NCBI RefSeq assembly: GCF_022370635.2
Contig: NZ_CP092362.2
Location: 2,604,001 to 2,668,000 of the forward strand
DNA from: Mycolicibacterium crocinum
GTDB lineage: Bacteria; Actinomycetota; Actinomycetes; Mycobacteriales; Mycobacteriaceae
Reading direction: 5' to 3'
Length of the DNA stretch: 64,000 nucleotides
The notes under the pieces are model-generated. The model ran no database searches, was not told the origin of the DNA, and saw only the letters and a program-made list of their open reading frames with translations. This document shows positions 37,409 to 45,716 of this stretch, one piece after another (position 1 is the first letter of the stretch; every line of letters starts with the position of its first letter). Made by a program: the position numbers and the translations under genes.

Positions 37409-38689
37409 GTGCGGCTCCTCAGGTTTTCGTGGGGAGCGTGACCTGGAGTCCTCCTAGGCAGAGGTAGATCATTGAGGTCAGTGTTTGGGCGGAGTGATGT
37501 CCGTAGCCGCGGGCGTTGATGAGTCGGATTTTGGCGTTGATGCCTTCCAGGAGGGCGTTGGAGATGCCGAGTTCGATGGCGGCCAGGATCGAGTCGAAGT
37601 ACTTGCGGAATCGTTTGCTCAGTGAGACGAACACTGGGATCCGGGATCGTGCGGCGGCGGTGATCCAGGCCTTGAGCAGGCGGCGAGCGACGCCGGGTTC
37701 GTGGTCGTAGCGGTAGAGGTCGCGGGCTTGTTCTTTGAGCGTCCACGCCCGCCCGATGCGTCGATGGGTGCGGGCGATCTGGCTGACTAGGGCACGTTTG
37801 TCGTCGGTGAGTTTGTTCTCTCCGGTGCGCAATGCCCAGCGGGCGGCTTTCCAGTCCGCAGTGGCATATCCGGGCAGGCGCACCGATTCGGCGAAGACAC
37901 GATCCAGAGCACGCTGAATCCATTGCATCAGGTGGAACCCGTCGTAGCAGATGGTGACGTGTGGGAGGTGTTCGGTCGTGACGCTGGTGTAGACGCTGCT
38001 GACATCCATGCTGACCGTTTCGAGGGCGGCGAGGACTGAATCGGGTTGGCTGGTATAGAAATTGGCCAGCGATTCTCGGCTGCGACCGGTTTCGACATCA
38101 ATGACAGTGCCGGTGTCGTGGTCGCCGATGACGGTCAGATAGCGGTGCGGGTGGCGGTAGCAGATCTCATCAACACCGATGCGATACAGCGTGTCGAGGC
38201 GTCGGGCATCAAGCAGCTCGGCGACCCCGCGGTTAATGATTGCGGTGACGGTTTCCCAGGCGCAGCGCATCAGCGTCGACACCGAGGTTCGGTCGGTGCG
38301 TTGAGCCAGCCACAGCACCATGTCCTCGAAGTCGCGGGTGTGCCGGGCTCCGGGGCGGGCCCAGGGCAACTCCTCGGTGAGGACCCCGCAGTCTGGGCAA
38401 TTCAGACGGCGGATGTCATAGACCAGCCAGAGTCGGCAGCGTGCCAGATCAAGGTGCCGCCAGCGCCGGCGGCGCCGGTCATAGACCGCACGCACGCGTT
38501 TGCCGCACGGGCAGCGCAGCAGCCGCGCTCGGGGTCTGAGATGGACTTCGATATCACCATCGCCAATGGCGACTTCGGTGACCGTGGCACCGGGGATCTG
38601 CAGCAGACGGTTAAATGCAGTACTGACGCGCACGCGGACGTCCTTGAAGGTTGCGGTTGGTGTGGTAACCCCGAAACCTAGAGGCACAC
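37409..38689 (-). mobile_element. ISL3-family insertion sequence, apparently complete
   Basis: About 1.28 kb with one transposase gene and imperfect terminal inverted repeats: left GTGCGGCTCCTCAGGTTTTCG (37409-37429, minus the last base) against the complement of 38672-38689, GTGTGCCTCTAGGTTTCG. The transposase stop lies inside the left repeat. No 8-bp target duplication is visible at these ends, so the exact ends are tentative. Confidence 0.8.
37419..38687 (-). CDS. ISL3-family transposase
   Basis: A 422-codon DDE transposase, full length for the family. N-terminal zinc ribbon (CPCGKRV ... LNCPDCGVL), then the acidic triad: Asp in IGVDEICYRHPHRYL, Asp in VSMDVSSVYTS and Glu in NALLEGINAKIRLINARGYG. 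No frameshift is seen, so it may be active. The first possible start (GTG 38687) lies in the terminal repeat; a GTG at 38633 is an alternative. Confidence 0.93.
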   Translation of the reverse strand: MPLGFGVTTPTATFKDVRVRVSTAFNRLLQIPGATVTEVAIGDGDIEVHLRPRARLLRCPCGKRVRAVYDRRRRRWRHLDLARCRLWLVYDIRRLNCPDCGVLTEELPWARPGARHTRDFEDMVLWLAQRTDRTSVSTLMRCAWETVTAIINRGVAELLDARRLDTLYRIGVDEICYRHPHRYLTVIGDHDTGTVIDVETGRSRESLANFYTSQPDSVLAALETVSMDVSSVYTSVTTEHLPHVTICYDGFHLMQWIQRALDRVFAESVRLPGYATADWKAARWALRTGENKLTDDKRALVSQIARTHRRIGRAWTLKEQARDLYRYDHEPGVARRLLKAWITAAARSRIPVFVSLSKRFRKYFDSILAAIELGISNALLEGINAKIRLINARGYGHHSAQTLTSMIYLCLGGLQVTLPTKT

Positions 38690-38803
38690 CGCGTGCGCGT
38701 CCCTGGATTCAGCAGAACGTCGCCGATAGCGTTGCCGCGCAACCTTAGCCGCCTTGAACAGCAGAAATGGCGCCCACAAAAACACTAGGAGCGCCACATA
38801 CAT
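38678..38803 (-). pseudogene. Short membrane ORF probably truncated by the insertion sequence
   Basis: A 41-residue ORF on the minus strand starts at ATG 38803 with a hydrophobic helix (MYVALLVFLWAPFLLF) and a basic stretch (ARQRYRRRSAESR), then runs into the right end of the insertion sequence, where it stops at 38678-38680. The original C-terminus is probably lost. Upstream an in-frame stop lies at about 38840. The remaining bases to 38910 show nothing clear. Confidence 0.35.
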
Positions 38804-38910
38804 TCGATTCCCAGCCAAGCGCAGCAGTGCGCGTGTCGGAATCAGTATCCAGCTGATTCAACCGCGAATTACGTTGTCTCCGAAGGTATTCGACGGTGGC
38901 CGAGACGCGC

Positions 38911-39195
38911 TCAGCCGTGCGGGGCCTCGGAAATCTTGGTGTCTTCCTTGCCCATTGTCTGGCAGTAGAGCGTGACCGAGGTCTTCGTGGCGGTGATCTC
39001 CAGGTTCGACGGATCCTGCCCGCTCTTGTCCTTGAGCATCTTGCTGACTTCGTCGTTCTGCTTTTTCTCGTCCTGAGTCAGGAAGTCCTTGCACTTGGTG
39101 TCGCCACCGGTGTTGACAATTTCCGAGGCTGAACAGCCACTCAGGACGACGCCCACCGCCGACGCCGCAAGCACGGAATGCACGATTCGCTTCAC
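38911..39195 (-). CDS. Small lipoprotein, possibly HdeA-like
   Basis: A 94-residue lipoprotein precursor: basic start, hydrophobic segment and lipobox LSGC (VVLSGCSAS) with the lipidated Cys at about 20. The mature part has two cysteines (TKCKDFL and LYCQTM) that could form a disulfide, and an acidic/basic helical core (DEKKQNDEVSKMLKDKSG). The pattern recalls HdeA-type acid-stress chaperones, which are also small with one disulfide, but the similarity is loose. The GTG at 39195 has an AAGAGG RBS. Confidence 0.75.
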   Translation of the reverse strand: MKRIVHSVLAASAVGVVLSGCSASEIVNTGGDTKCKDFLTQDEKKQNDEVSKMLKDKSGQDPSNLEITATKTSVTLYCQTMGKEDTKISEAPHG

Positions 39196-39301
39196 TGGGA
39201 ACCTCTTTCGGTTGGGAAACGGCACGCAGATAATTCACAGAATCGACGATTTCGAAACTCGGCGGCGGTTTCGCCTCGGCGGCCGCGCGCGATGAAGCCG
39301 C

Positions 39302-40657
39302 TCAGATCGGGTGGCCGGTGATTCGTACGTCCGTGGTCGGGCTGGGAGTCCGCACTCGCGACACCGTGATCCGTGCGCCCCGTTTGGGCTCGAGGATCAC
39401 GTGTTTGACCCGTTGGCTTTCGCCGCGCGCCGTTGTCGTCTCCAGCTCGACCCGGCGCAGCACCTCGCGCAGTACCACCCGCATCTCGGCCATCGCGAAC
39501 GTCGCTCCCAGGCAGCGGCGCGCCCCGCCGCCGAACGGCAGCCACGTCGTCGGGCTCAAGGTGGCGCCGATCATCCGGTCCGGGTCGAAACGGTCCGCGT
39601 CGGGATAGATCCGGTCATCGGAATGCACCAGGCCCACCCCCGGCGCCACCATGACACCGGCCGGCAGGTGATACCCGCCAATCTCCACGGGCTGCTTCAA
39701 GATTCGGCCGACATCGAACACCACGGGCCGATTGCGTAGGGTCTCCTTGGCCACCGCGTCCAGGTATTCGTCGTCGCCCGCGTCCGCAGCGCGTACCGCC
39801 TTGGCCAGTACCGCGGGGTGGCGCGTCAGCCGCTCCAGTGCCCACGACAAACCCGTCGCCGTGGTGTCGTGGCCGGCGACCAGCAGTGTCATCAACTGGT
39901 CGCGCAGCTCGGAGTCGCTCATCGTGCGCCCGTCCTGATCGGCCGCGCGCACCAGCATGGCCAAGGCGTCGGTGCGCGACGCCAGGTCGGGATCCGCGCG
40001 ACGCTCCGCGATTTCGGCATACAGCAGACGGTCGGCTTCGTCGATGCGGTGGCGCACCCCGCGCCACGGCAGCTTCCTCTGCAGGCCGGGCGACCCGATG
40101 GCGAGCAACTCGAACGCCGACAGGTTCAACAGCCTCGGCAGCACCTCGCGCAACGCGGCCAGCCTCGCCGGATCGCTCGCGCCGATGACCAGGCGCATGA
40201 TCACCTCCAGGGTGATCTGAGACATCTTCGGTGCCACCGGGAACCGCGTGCCGACCGGCCAGCTCGCGATATTGGCCGCCGCGATCTCGGCCATCACCTC
40301 GGTTTGTCGTGCGACGGCGTCGCGGTGGAACGGCTCCAGCATCAGCCGCCGTCGGTCTCGGTGGACCTCGTCGTCGACCACCAGCACCGACGCCGGACCG
40401 AGAAGCCCCGACAGCATCGAATTCGCTTCGCCCGCATGGTAAATCGCGGGGTCGCCGGCGAAGACCTGCTTGATGTCGGCCGGGTCGTCCAGGTACACCA
40501 GCGTGCCCATCTGGGCGATTCGCAACGTGAACGTCTTGCCGTAGCGCCGACGGCAGGCCGACACGAAGCGCGGCCAATAGCGCAGCATCAACGCGGCCTG
40601 TATCGCGGGCGGAAGCGAGGGTCCCGGCGGCAGCGTCGGCGACGGCTTATTAGACAT
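39302..40657 (-). CDS. Cytochrome P450 (CYP135/138-like)
   Basis: A 451-residue P450 beginning with the Pro-rich hinge SPTLPPGPSLPP. I-helix LLVAGHDTTATGLSW, ExxR in KETLRNRP, PERF-type segment DRFDPDRM and heme loop LPFGGGARRCLG with C382. The long form with a Pro-rich start resembles the mycobacterial CYP132/135/137/138 group, whose substrates are unknown. The ATG at 40657 starts at the hinge. Divergent from the phosphatase gene. Confidence 0.92.
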   Translation of the reverse strand: MSNKPSPTLPPGPSLPPAIQAALMLRYWPRFVSACRRRYGKTFTLRIAQMGTLVYLDDPADIKQVFAGDPAIYHAGEANSMLSGLLGPASVLVVDDEVHRDRRRLMLEPFHRDAVARQTEVMAEIAAANIASWPVGTRFPVAPKMSQITLEVIMRLVIGASDPARLAALREVLPRLLNLSAFELLAIGSPGLQRKLPWRGVRHRIDEADRLLYAEIAERRADPDLASRTDALAMLVRAADQDGRTMSDSELRDQLMTLLVAGHDTTATGLSWALERLTRHPAVLAKAVRAADAGDDEYLDAVAKETLRNRPVVFDVGRILKQPVEIGGYHLPAGVMVAPGVGLVHSDDRIYPDADRFDPDRMIGATLSPTTWLPFGGGARRCLGATFAMAEMRVVLREVLRRVELETTTARGESQRVKHVILEPKRGARITVSRVRTPSPTTDVRITGHPI

Positions 40658-40734
40658 GAGTCCAGTATAGGAAGGTGAGTCCCCGCGACTGCCGAGATCG
40701 ACGAAATGCAGCGTTTTACCCGCAATTTCTCGGC

Positions 40735-40762
40735 GGTTTGTTGGTTTCGGCGCGAAGGGTAG
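40735..40762 (+). promoter_or_regulatory. SigF-type promoter of the GAF-PP2C gene
   Basis: GGTTT (40735-40739), 17-base spacer, GGGTAG (40757-40762) is a near-consensus SigF promoter, 37 bases before the ATG. Confidence 0.65.
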
Positions 40763-40798
40763 GGTTGAAACGTCAACTAGCCGGACGGCGGAAAGCCC

Positions 40799-42091
40799 AT
40801 GGTGACCACTGATATCTCCACCCGCAGCGACGAGGCGGTCGAAGCCGAACGAGTGCGGGCCCTGCACCGGTACGCGATCCTCGACACCGAACCCGACGCG
40901 GCGTTCGACCGCATCGCCCGCGTGGCTGCCCGCGCCCTGGACAAACCCATCGCCTCGATCACTTTCGTCGACGAGGACCGCATCTTCTTCAAGGCCATGT
41001 TCGGCGTCGAGGGCGTCACCGAGATCCCGCGCGACGCCGGGCTGTGCAATCTGGCCATCCGCGACCACCGCACCTATGTGGTGCGGGATGCCGCCGAAGA
41101 TCCGTACGCGTCCCGAAATCCGAGTGTCACAGGCAGATTCGGCATCCGGTTCTACGCGGCGGCGCCGATCACGACGGCCGACGGCCATCAGCTGGGCACC
41201 GTCAGCGTCCTCGACACCGAACCGGGTGACGTCACCGACGACCAGCTGGCCGTGCTCGAGGACCTTGCCGCGATGGTCATGACCGCACTCGAGCAGCGGC
41301 TCTCGGCCCTGACGACTGTGCGTGCCGAACGCGAGCTACGCGACACCGCGCAGGAATACGCCGCCGTGCTGCAGCGCGCCCTGTTGCCGTCGGCGCTGCC
41401 GGCGATTCCTGGCTTGTCGATGGCCGCCCACTACCACCCGGCTGCCGCCGGAGGGGTGGGCGGCGACTTCTACGACGTCTTCGGCGTGGCACGCAACGAG
41501 TGGGCGTTCTTTCTCGGCGACGTCGAGGGGCACGGCGCCGGCGCGGCGGCCGTCACCGCGCTGGTCCGGCACACGCTGCGGGCCGCCGCACAGCACTATG
41601 ACGACCCCACCGACGGCCTCGATGAGCTCAATGCCGCGTTGATCGCCGACGCCGAAGAACGACGGTTCTGCACCGTCTTGTCGGGCAAGCTGCGGCCCGA
41701 AGCAGATGGTTTCCGGGTCACCCTGGCGACCGGGGGTCACCTGCCGGCTCTGCTGCTGGATCGCGACAGTGCGGCCATCCGACCGGTTCGCTCGTCGGGC
41801 GGCATGTTGATCGGCGCAGTCGCAGACGCCACATTCGAGGCGTGCGAGACGTTGCTGAGCCCGGGTCAGACCCTGCTGCTCTACACCGACGGGATCGTGG
41901 AAGCCCGGCCCGACGGGCACACCACGTTCGGTGAACCGGCGCTGCGGCTTTTCCTGGCCGAGCGGGTCGGAATGCCCGCCACCCAGCTGGTGGCAGAACT
42001 GGCCGAACTGGTCGCTGTACTGCGCCCCGACGACGATGTGGCTTTCCTGGCGCTCACTGTCGTTGACGCATCCGCTGGCGCGGTGCGTTAG
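40799..42091 (+). CDS. GAF-domain PP2C-type (RsbU/SpoIIE) serine phosphatase
   Basis: A 430-residue regulator. GAF domain (about 15-165; LHRYAILDTEPDAAFDRIAR, DAGLCNLAIRDHRTYVVRDA), a short linker helix, and a PPM/SpoIIE phosphatase (about 190-425) with metal-binding motifs GGVGGDFYDVF, FFLGDVEGHGAGAA, LLLYTDGIVEARPDG and RPDDDVAFLAL. Such enzymes dephosphorylate STAS anti-anti-sigma proteins in response to a GAF-sensed signal. The STAS and kinase genes follow in order. The upstream SigF-type promoter suggests positive feedback on the sigma factor. Confidence 0.93.
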   Translation: MVTTDISTRSDEAVEAERVRALHRYAILDTEPDAAFDRIARVAARALDKPIASITFVDEDRIFFKAMFGVEGVTEIPRDAGLCNLAIRDHRTYVVRDAAEDPYASRNPSVTGRFGIRFYAAAPITTADGHQLGTVSVLDTEPGDVTDDQLAVLEDLAAMVMTALEQRLSALTTVRAERELRDTAQEYAAVLQRALLPSALPAIPGLSMAAHYHPAAAGGVGGDFYDVFGVARNEWAFFLGDVEGHGAGAAAVTALVRHTLRAAAQHYDDPTDGLDELNAALIADAEERRFCTVLSGKLRPEADGFRVTLATGGHLPALLLDRDSAAIRPVRSSGGMLIGAVADATFEACETLLSPGQTLLLYTDGIVEARPDGHTTFGEPALRLFLAERVGMPATQLVAELAELVAVLRPDDDVAFLALTVVDASAGAVR

Positions 42092-42215
42092 CCTGGGACG
42101 GTCGGCCCGGTAGAATTTCGGGCGTAGACAACGCGCCGCAAGCAGGTCGGCGCAAAGAGCTAGTAAGTTCTTGCCAGGTTCAGACGGAAGCCTCGCAGGC
42201 ATGATGTGATTGCGA

Positions 42216-42233
42216 GCGCGCCGTCCGGCGCGC
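42216..42233 (+). promoter_or_regulatory. GC-rich palindrome just before the STAS gene
   Basis: GCGCGCCG-TC-CGGCGCGC is an 18-base perfect dyad that ends a few bases before the GAGGTGA RBS of the STAS gene. As RNA it could form a stem next to the RBS and lower translation. The rest of the 157-base gap has no recognised site. Confidence 0.35.
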
Positions 42234-42248
42234 GTAGTGAGGTGAATC

Positions 42249-42638
42249 TTGGACGAACAAGCCACTGCCACCACCGGCACAACGACCGCGGCCAATACCG
42301 GCTGCGTCATCAACGAGGAGTGGTTCGGGCGAACTGTCGTCATATCGGCAACCGGCGTGGTCGACATGCTGACCTCGCCTCAGCTGGAGGCCAGCATCGC
42401 CACCTCGCTGACGAAAAACCCGGGCGCCATCATCGTCGACCTGTCCGAGGTCGACTTCCTGGCTTCGGCCGGAATGGGCGTTCTGGTCGCTGCCCGTGAC
42501 AAGGCGGCGGCGGAGATCGGCTTCGGCGTCGTGGCCAGCGGGCCTGCGACAAGCCGGCCGCTCAAGTTGGTCGGATTGGCCGACATCATCGGCCTCTACG
42601 CGACACTCGATGAGGCGCGCGCCGCACTTGGTGAGTAA
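42249..42638 (+). CDS. STAS-domain anti-anti-sigma factor
   Basis: A 129-residue SpoIIAA/RsbV-type protein with a Thr/Ala-rich N-terminal extension. The phosphorylation loop is VDFLASAGMGVLVAARD, where the Ser before AG is the expected RsbW target. The TTG at 42249 follows GAGGTGA by 4-5 bases. Unphosphorylated, such proteins trap the anti-sigma kinase and free the sigma factor. Located between its presumed phosphatase and kinase genes. Confidence 0.9.
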   Translation: MDEQATATTGTTTAANTGCVINEEWFGRTVVISATGVVDMLTSPQLEASIATSLTKNPGAIIVDLSEVDFLASAGMGVLVAARDKAAAEIGFGVVASGPATSRPLKLVGLADIIGLYATLDEARAALGE

Positions 42639-42668
42639 TTCTCGGAAGTTGGGTATAAGAGATTTGCC

Positions 42669-43139
42669 ATGACGACACCGAGTTACTCAAGCCCCTCAGC
42701 CGACGGTGACCGCTTTATTCGCAACGATGTCGTCGCTGACGCGCACAACGCAGCCAGGGTTCGTGACGAGTTCGCGACCTGGCTGCGGGCCTGCGGCGAT
42801 ATCGACCGAGTTCGTTTCAGCGACGTCGTGCTGGCGGTCAACGAGGCCCTGGCCAATACGGCCGAGTTTGCCTACCTGCTCAAAGGCGGGGTGGGCACCA
42901 TCGACGTGGAAGCCGTCCGCGACGGCGACAACCTGACGGTCACGATCGCCGATCAGGGTCAATGGCGCGAGTCCACCCCCGCCACGCAGAGTAGGTCGCG
43001 CGGCCGCGGCATCCCGTTGATGCGCGCCCTCGCCGATCAGGTCACCATCGACTCCTCGGCGCTGGGCACCACGGTGTGCCTGCGCTTCGAGCAGTTTCAC
43101 GCCGTCCAGGACGCCGCGGACGACGCCAAAGTCGGATAG
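42669..43139 (+). CDS. RsbW-type anti-sigma factor / serine kinase
   Basis: A 156-residue GHKL ATPase. N-box LAVNEALANTAEFAY, G1-type ADQGQWRES and SRGRGIPLMRALADQV. It should bind a SigF-type sigma factor and phosphorylate the STAS protein encoded 30 bases upstream. The ATG at 42669 gives a normal N-terminus. The SigF-like factor at 35137 is the nearest candidate target. Confidence 0.9.
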   Translation: MTTPSYSSPSADGDRFIRNDVVADAHNAARVRDEFATWLRACGDIDRVRFSDVVLAVNEALANTAEFAYLLKGGVGTIDVEAVRDGDNLTVTIADQGQWRESTPATQSRSRGRGIPLMRALADQVTIDSSALGTTVCLRFEQFHAVQDAADDAKVG

Positions 43140-43142
43140 CTT

Positions 43143-43553
43143 TCAGGCCGGCTCGTAGCGCAGCATCGTGACGCCGGCATGGGGATAGTCGAAGAACACC
43201 GGTGCCAGGCGCATCCCCACTTCGAGGTCCGCCGGTTCGGCGTTGACGATCTCGGTAGAGAACCGTGGCCCCTCATCCCATTGCACGACCGCTAGTAGCT
43301 GGGGCACATTGTCGGCAAAGTGCGGTGCGACCGGCCGGTAGGCCACGGTGAAGGTGTACAGCGACGCGGCGCCGGAGATCTCCCGCCACTGCAGATCGTC
43401 GGCCAATGTGCCGGGTGCGAGCACCCGGGGATAGAACACGTACCGCTGCGTTGAGGGTGAGTATTGGATCCGGATCTTGTGTTCGGCCAACGCGTCCCAG
43501 AACGGCTGGGTGGTCGGCGTTGGTATCGGCATCGGCCTGTCGAAATCGCCCAT
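43143..43553 (-). CDS. OB-fold (DUF35-type) acyl-CoA-associated protein without zinc ribbon cysteines
   Basis: A 136-residue partner protein of thiolase-like enzymes. It has the N-terminal helix (TTQPFWDALAEHKIRIQYSP) and an OB fold (SLYTFTVAYRPVAPHF, VGMRLAPVFFDY). The CxxC pairs that bind zinc in the usual form are missing: the region reads QYSPSTQRYVFYPR. Two bases separate it from the thiolase-like gene, and such pairs form one complex, as with the steroid-side-chain aldolases/thiolases of actinobacteria. Confidence 0.85.
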   Translation of the reverse strand: MGDFDRPMPIPTPTTQPFWDALAEHKIRIQYSPSTQRYVFYPRVLAPGTLADDLQWREISGAASLYTFTVAYRPVAPHFADNVPQLLAVVQWDEGPRFSTEIVNAEPADLEVGMRLAPVFFDYPHAGVTMLRYEPA

Positions 43554-43555
43554 GG

Positions 43556-44761
43556 CTAGTCGCCTTCCAAGACGAGGGTGGTCTGTTCGCTCAAGATGCC
43601 GCCATTGCCGGAGACGAATGCACGGTGGCAGTCCTTCACCTGGGTGGCGCCTGAGCGGCCCATGATCTGACGGGTGGCATCACAGATGTGGTGCATTCCG
43701 CCGGCCGTGCCGGCCTGCCCGTAACCCAATTGCCCGCCCGCGGTGTTCATCGGGAAATCGCCGCGGAACGTCAGATCGTGCTCGGCGACGAACTGCAGGC
43801 CCTTGCCCTTCTGACAGAACCCGGCGTCCTCCAGGCTGAGCAGCACGGTGATCGTGTAACAGTCGTAGATCGACACCATGTCCATGTCGGCCGGCGTCAG
43901 CCCGGCCATCGAGAACGCCGACGCCGCAGCTCTCATCATCGGGGTCTGCAGGAGATCCTGGGCGTAGGTGGGTGTCTTGTAGGGCACCCGCTCGCCGAAT
44001 CCCTTGATCCACACCGGCCGGTTGGCGCTGCGGCGGGCCAGCTCGGCATTGGTCACCAGCACGGCCGCGCCGCCCATCACCGGCATCACGATCTCCAACA
44101 TGTGCAGCGGTGCGGCGATGACCGGGCTGTTAATCACATCGTCGACGGTGATCGGTGCGTTCTGGAAGATCGCCCCCGGCGTGTGATTGGCATTGACCCG
44201 CTGGTCGACGCTGATCTTGGCCATCGTCCGCTCGTCGTAGCCGTAGGTCGCGCCGTAGAGCGTCGCCACCTGGCCGTAGGGGCCGTTCTGGCCGAGATTG
44301 CCGTAGGGGATCTCGAATTCGGCCTGCGGCGAACCGTATCGGTTGCTCGACGCCCCGAAGTACATCAGCTCGCTGACATCCAGCGGTTTCTGCGCGCTCA
44401 CCGGGGTCAGCGGCGTCGCGGGAATCACGCACAGGACCGCGTTGCACAGCCCCAGCTCGATGGCCGCCGCGGCACGCCACACCATGGCCACTGCGCTGGC
44501 TCCGCCGAGGTCGACCATCTCCGCGAAGTTGGCTTTGATGCCCAGGTATTCGATGACGGTGGACGGCACGAAGATCTGCGACTCCTGCAGATGCGTGGTG
44601 CAGATGCCGTCCACATCGGACGCCGACAACCCCGCGTCGTGCAAAGCGGCTGCCGCCAGTTGCGCCCACTGCTCGAGGGTGAACTCCAGCGGGCCGGTCG
44701 GTCGCTTGGTGGAGGGGAGTTCGGTGTAGCCGACGATCGCGGCCTCTCCGCGCAAGCCCAT
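43556..44761 (-). CDS. Thiolase-like lipid-transfer protein (SCP2-type)
   Basis: A 401-residue thiolase-fold protein. It begins GEAAIVGYTELPSTKRP and contains SIYDCYTITVLLSLEDAGFC and TAGGQLGYGQAGTAGGMHHI, typical of the SCPx/lipid-transfer branch. The N-terminal nucleophilic Cys of true thiolases is not evident, so an aldolase or CoA-binding role is likely. The ATG at 44761 has GGAGGA 9 bases upstream; the longer frame to 44809 overlaps the promoter. It forms an operon with the OB-fold gene and is divergent from an SDR under a likely TetR operator. Confidence 0.85.
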   Translation of the reverse strand: MGLRGEAAIVGYTELPSTKRPTGPLEFTLEQWAQLAAAALHDAGLSASDVDGICTTHLQESQIFVPSTVIEYLGIKANFAEMVDLGGASAVAMVWRAAAAIELGLCNAVLCVIPATPLTPVSAQKPLDVSELMYFGASSNRYGSPQAEFEIPYGNLGQNGPYGQVATLYGATYGYDERTMAKISVDQRVNANHTPGAIFQNAPITVDDVINSPVIAAPLHMLEIVMPVMGGAAVLVTNAELARRSANRPVWIKGFGERVPYKTPTYAQDLLQTPMMRAAASAFSMAGLTPADMDMVSIYDCYTITVLLSLEDAGFCQKGKGLQFVAEHDLTFRGDFPMNTAGGQLGYGQAGTAGGMHHICDATRQIMGRSGATQVKDCHRAFVSGNGGILSEQTTLVLEGD

Positions 44762-44792
44762 ACCGCTGTCCTCCAACTCATTGCCCAATAAC

Positions 44793-44823
44793 ATTGAGCA
44801 TGTAATCATATTGAGCGCTTAAT
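44793..44823. promoter_or_regulatory. Candidate TetR operator
   Basis: The 88-base divergent gap contains ATTGAGC twice (44793-44799 and 44810-44816), the second inside the near-palindrome ATTGAGCGCTTAAT (44810-44823). Location between the two operons, with a TetR gene in one, suggests its operator. Confidence 0.45.
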
Positions 44824-44849
44824 GAGAATTGGTGGAGAGGTAGCTCACA

Positions 44850-45716
44850 GTGGACCGACCGTTGGACGGCAAGATCGCCGTTGTCACCGGCACCAGCCGG
44901 GGTGTGGGGTTGGGTATCGCGCACGAATTGCTGCGTGCCGGAGCGACTGTCGTCGGCTGCTCACGCGGGCCACTGGACACGATCCCGGGGGTGGCCGACA
45001 ACCCGGACTGGCTCGCTCGTTCCTCACAGCGGGTCTGCGATCAGGGCGACTACCGGGCGATCGACGCATTCGTCGACGCGGTGGTGGCCGATCACGGGCG
45101 CATCGACATCCTGGTCAACAATGCCGGCGGCACCGTGCCCGCCCCCAACGTCGAGAGCATCCCGAGCCTCGTCTCTCACATCCAGGGCGCACCGACGGCG
45201 GACGACGAGTACGAACGCACAGTGTTGTTCCACGCCTTCGCCATTCAGATGAATCTGATCAGCCCGATGTGGTTCGCCATCCGGGCGTATCGGCAGATGC
45301 GTGAGCAGGACGGCATCGGCTCGATCGTCAACATTTCCAGCGGTGCCGGGCATCCGGCCGGATCGCCGACACTGGTGTCCTACGGTGCGGCCAAATCCGG
45401 CCTCAATCACCTGACCCGATCACTGGCCGAGGAATGGGGGCCGAAAGTACGGGTGAACTGTCTGGCGCTGGGGCCGACGATGACCGACAACTTCAAATCG
45501 TTCGTGTTGCCCAAGGACGACCCGACGGGGGAGAAGTACTTTCACGCCGTGCCCATGCACCGGGCCGGGGAGCCCGCGGAGGTCGGCCGTGCGGTCGTGT
45601 TCTTGTGCAGCGGCACAGCCGATTTCATCAACGGCACCACGATCGAGATCGACGGCGGCATGATGCCCGGGGTGCTATACGAGGCCGGCCTCAAGACGAT
45701 CACGGATCTGCTGTGA
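44850..45716 (+). CDS. Short-chain dehydrogenase/reductase
   Basis: A 288-residue classical SDR. Cofactor motif VVTGTSRGVGLGIA, structural NNAG, catalytic Ser (NISSGAG) and YGAAK (Tyr-x3-Lys). It should oxidise or reduce a hydroxyl/keto group with NAD(P). The GTG at 44850 follows GGAGAGG by 9 bases. Its stop overlaps the next gene (GTGA). First gene of the SDR-reductase-TetR operon. Confidence 0.9.
   Translation: MDRPLDGKIAVVTGTSRGVGLGIAHELLRAGATVVGCSRGPLDTIPGVADNPDWLARSSQRVCDQGDYRAIDAFVDAVVADHGRIDILVNNAGGTVPAPNVESIPSLVSHIQGAPTADDEYERTVLFHAFAIQMNLISPMWFAIRAYRQMREQDGIGSIVNISSGAGHPAGSPTLVSYGAAKSGLNHLTRSLAEEWGPKVRVNCLALGPTMTDNFKSFVLPKDDPTGEKYFHAVPMHRAGEPAEVGRAVVFLCSGTADFINGTTIEIDGGMMPGVLYEAGLKTITDLL

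Noticed and set aside
34090..38689. tRNA-adjacent integrative island or prophage
   Set aside because: No integrase, phage gene or tRNA-end direct repeat is visible; the only mobile element is one ISL3 sequence.
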